A stretch of 64,000 nucleotides of DNA from NCBI GenBank assembly GCA_963580285.1, contig OY757011.1, positions 203,191,644 through 203,255,643 of the forward strand, in the 5' to 3' direction. Every line of letters starts with the position of its first letter. Position 1 is the stretch's first letter. This DNA is from Lucinisca nassula. Taxonomy: Eukaryota; Mollusca; Bivalvia; Lucinida; Lucinidae. Made by a program: the position numbers and the translations under genes. This document shows, one piece after another, positions 61,957-64,000 of the stretch. The notes beneath the pieces are model-generated. The model did no database searches, was not told the origin of the DNA, and was given only the letters and a program-made list of their open reading frames with translations.

Positions 61957-62152
61957 TGATGCCAATCACAACAACTCTCGTCTGTTTTGTTGTCTACGGT
62001 AATTGTTGCAAACAATGTGGGCCTAGATCGAACAGCTCCACTATGATCAGTTCGATCAGTATCCACACGGTTTGCCTAGATGCATAAATATGTGTAAAAA
62101 GTTTGAAAATTATATATGGCAGACGACTTAAACAGTCACACCTTAAGGGTTG
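61957..62152. mobile_element. HpC element
   Basis: GATGCCAATCACAACAACTC, core GCAAACAATGTGGGCCTAGA / ATCAGTATCCACACGGTTTGC, GGCAGACGACTTAAACAGTC and CACCTTAAGGGTT. Confidence 0.8.
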
Positions 62153-62448
62153 TAGTGACAGCGCTGATTTGTCGACAGTCCTGAACTGCGATTTAACCCT
62201 GAAATACCAGCATCTAAGAAAATACTGTATACTCTGAACAGGCTACACTATTTGCAAAATGTTTAACCTCAAATTCGTTAAATCTGATTTCGCCTTTCAG
62301 ATAATCGATGCTGAAGAAAGCTAAAAAGGCGCATTATTGGATTTCCTAACATCGATAAAAATAGTTTAGGACTAGTAATGACCGTAACCTTGGTTTCCCA
62401 AAAGTGGTCACGTGGACAATTGCAGGATTTCAGTTCTATGCTTTATAA

Positions 62449-62473
62449 CTTTGGGTCGACCAGTCGACCCAAA
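62449..62473. repeat. Short palindrome
   Basis: TTTGGGTCGAC-CA-GTCGACCCAAA: perfect 11 bp arms around two bases. Confidence 0.9.
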
Positions 62474-62639
62474 AATATAAAATATTATGAAACGTACAAA
62501 ATCGTGGTTCGTGTTACATGGAGTAGGTACATAAATTTCTGTTCTATCGGAAAATGTATTGCTCCCTAACTTTAAACGCTTTAAAAGTATATATATATAT
62601 AGCCAAATTTCTCTTTATTTTTATAACATCCGATTCAAA

Positions 62640-63990
62640 GAGTTCTATTAATTTAAACGTTTTAGGTCATCTGCTGTAATAATTTGGAATTAAGGTTTGT
62701 CTTAAGTCGTCATATTTTGTGCATTCCAAAACAATGTGAAATTCGTCCTCAAGCTTCATGCATGAGGTACAAAGTCTATTTTTTATCGGGATAGAATGTG
62801 GTTTTGCACACCGTTCTGTTTCAATTTCAAGTCTATGTGACGAAAGACGTAAACGTGAAAGTGCAACTCTTAATTTACTTATTGTTACTGTATCTATATA
62901 GGATTTATAACCAAATGATAAATTTCTATAAAATAAAGCTCGAGAAGATTCATTCCAAATTTTGAGGCAACCTGCAACCTTTTCGAAAAACTATAATCTT
63001 AGACCTTTTGGCATTTACAGTCAGCTGTCATCGCTGAAAATATTCGTAAAGTATATTTACCCTTTCTGAAGACCTTCAGAACTCTCAGAAAAGATAAACA
63101 ATGTCGCCAGCATATAACAAGAAAAACGTTTAAGAAAACCTATGTCTACCCCATCGGCCCCTTTAGTATTGAATTCATGTTGTATATCATTAACAAACAT
63201 ATCAAAAGAATAGGCGAAAGGCACTCCCCTTGGCGAACCCCCGTCCTACAAGAAAACTCCTCACTGAGTTTATTGTTTAGTTTAACTCTTGACTTAACAT
63301 CTCTGTACATGGACAATATGATTTCTAAAATTTTACCCCTAACTCAATACTGAAATAACTTAAACCAAAAATTATCCCTTAAAACATAATCGCAAGCTTT
63401 AGAAAAATCAATAACGGAGCAATATAGTCTTCTGTTATTATTCAAAAAGTGTGTTATAAGACCATGAAGAACAAAAATCTTAACTGAAGTCGACATGTTC
63501 TCGCAAAAACCTGTCTGATCCGCAATTAAAATAGAGTAGGTCTCCGCCCAGCAGTTCAAACGGTTATTAAGTAAGCGTGCGAACAACTTTCCTAGCATGC
63601 TCAAAACTGTTATACCACGATAGTTGTCAACATAAGATTTATCTCCCTTCTTGTTCAAGGGGATTATTTCACCAACAGACCAAGCACTCGTTTCAAAAAC
63701 CTTACTGAAAAGAATATGCAAATAGGGTAACAGAACTGATTTGCCGTGAATAAAAAATTCGTTTAATAGCCTATCTGGTCCAGCTGATTTACCATTTGCA
63801 AGCTCGTCGATTGCATTCGATATTTTATTGGAGGATATGGGGATATCCAACTCGCTAAACATCACTTGCATCTCACCTTTAACGAACGTTTCATTAAAAT
63901 ACACAACATCGTCATCTGGTCTGAGAATTAGGATTATTTACTGCCTTGAAGTAAGATGCAAAATTATTTAAGGAAAATTTTGATTGTGAA
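62640..63990 (-). pseudogene. LINE-C non-LTR reverse transcriptase, minus strand, 5' part beyond window
   Basis: 63344-63904 is an open minus frame of 186 codons with ELANGKSAGPDRLLNEFF, VGEIIPLNKKGDKSYVDNYR, ITVLSMLGKLFARLLNNRL, ADQTGFCENMSTSV and a catalytic-box-like VIDFSKACDYV (AFD reads ACD). Downstream in shifted frames: MYRDVKSRVKLNNKLS, TGVRQGECLSPILL, then YAGDIV where YADD is expected, and, about 62690-62880, RVALSRLRLSSHRLEIETER and CTSCMKLEDEFHIVLECTKY. There are stops and a deletion between palm and C-terminal parts. A dead copy of a CR1/jockey-like element. Confidence 0.88.
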
Positions 63991-64000
63991 ACATTCGCTG

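Noticed and set aside
63344..63904. Intact reverse transcriptase gene
   Set aside because: The open part covers only the N-terminal half; catalytic motifs are altered (ACD for AFD, YAGD for YADD) and downstream frames are broken.

Overview
The window looks like a repeat-saturated, non-coding stretch of an animal genome. The best guess is a bivalve mollusc. The evidence is the density of retroposons with tRNA-like heads, three kinds of non-LTR (LINE) reverse transcriptase remnant, Tc1/mariner and hAT-like debris, and long arrays of ~130-165 bp units containing 'caaggtcaaggtcac' and 'AACAAGAGnnCC..hairpin' ends of the sort common in bivalves. The bivalve call is inference from repeat style; no host marker gene is visible. 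I find no confident host protein-coding gene, no rRNA, no CRISPR and no prokaryotic operon. Nearly every open frame is a translation of a repeat. Two small frames are flagged as weak host-exon candidates (11236-11460 and 59664-59899).

Names used below. PalM: a ~280 bp MITE-like family with CAT(T/C)ACG ends and a central hairpin around GTTAGAACCGCCTC/GAGGCGGTTCTAAC, more than 25 full or partial copies. HpC: a ~200-260 bp element centred on a hairpin with CAAACAGTG..CACTGTTTG arms, more than a dozen copies. S1: a ~300 bp SINE-like retroposon with a (CAAA)n tail, about 18 full or partial copies. S2-S5: tRNA-headed SINE families. LINE-A, LINE-B, LINE-C: three non-LTR retrotransposon types. T-elements: units of ~130-165 bp in tandem between short terminal modules, resembling the pearl/Helentron-like non-autonomous elements described in bivalves (a comparison from memory).

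Layout. 0-3.1 kb: two minus-oriented T-element arrays. 3.1-3.7: ~20 bp minisatellite. 3.9-6.5: HpC, S2, an element with 11 bp TIRs, a tRNA-tail insertion and a PalM. 7.0-10.0: a decayed LINE-A interrupted by at least four other elements. 10-13: PalM, S1, MITE and satellite-like repeats. 14.2-16.8: a 17-unit T-element. 17-24: S1 copies, a hAT-like MITE with an empty-site sister, a LINE-B tail inside a PalM, and two tRNA-like repeats. 25-30: ~280 bp unit arrays and a dead Tc1-like transposase. 30.6-36.7: nested PalM, T-element and LINE-B insertions. 37.0-39.5: an ~840 bp segment present twice. 40.08-40.93: a 29 x 29 bp minisatellite that appears to have grown from a PalM terminus. 41-50: pogo/mariner-type MITEs, HpC and S1 copies. 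51.3-53.1: a T-element with strictly alternating A/B monomers. 53-60: PalMs and a second LINE-A. 60-64: S2 with S1 nested in it, HpC, and a minus-strand LINE-C running off the window end.

Nothing here works together as a pathway. The biology is a layered insertion history: target-site duplications and interrupted copies allow relative ages to be read directly, and several short palindromic families have multiplied far beyond any visible coding partner.
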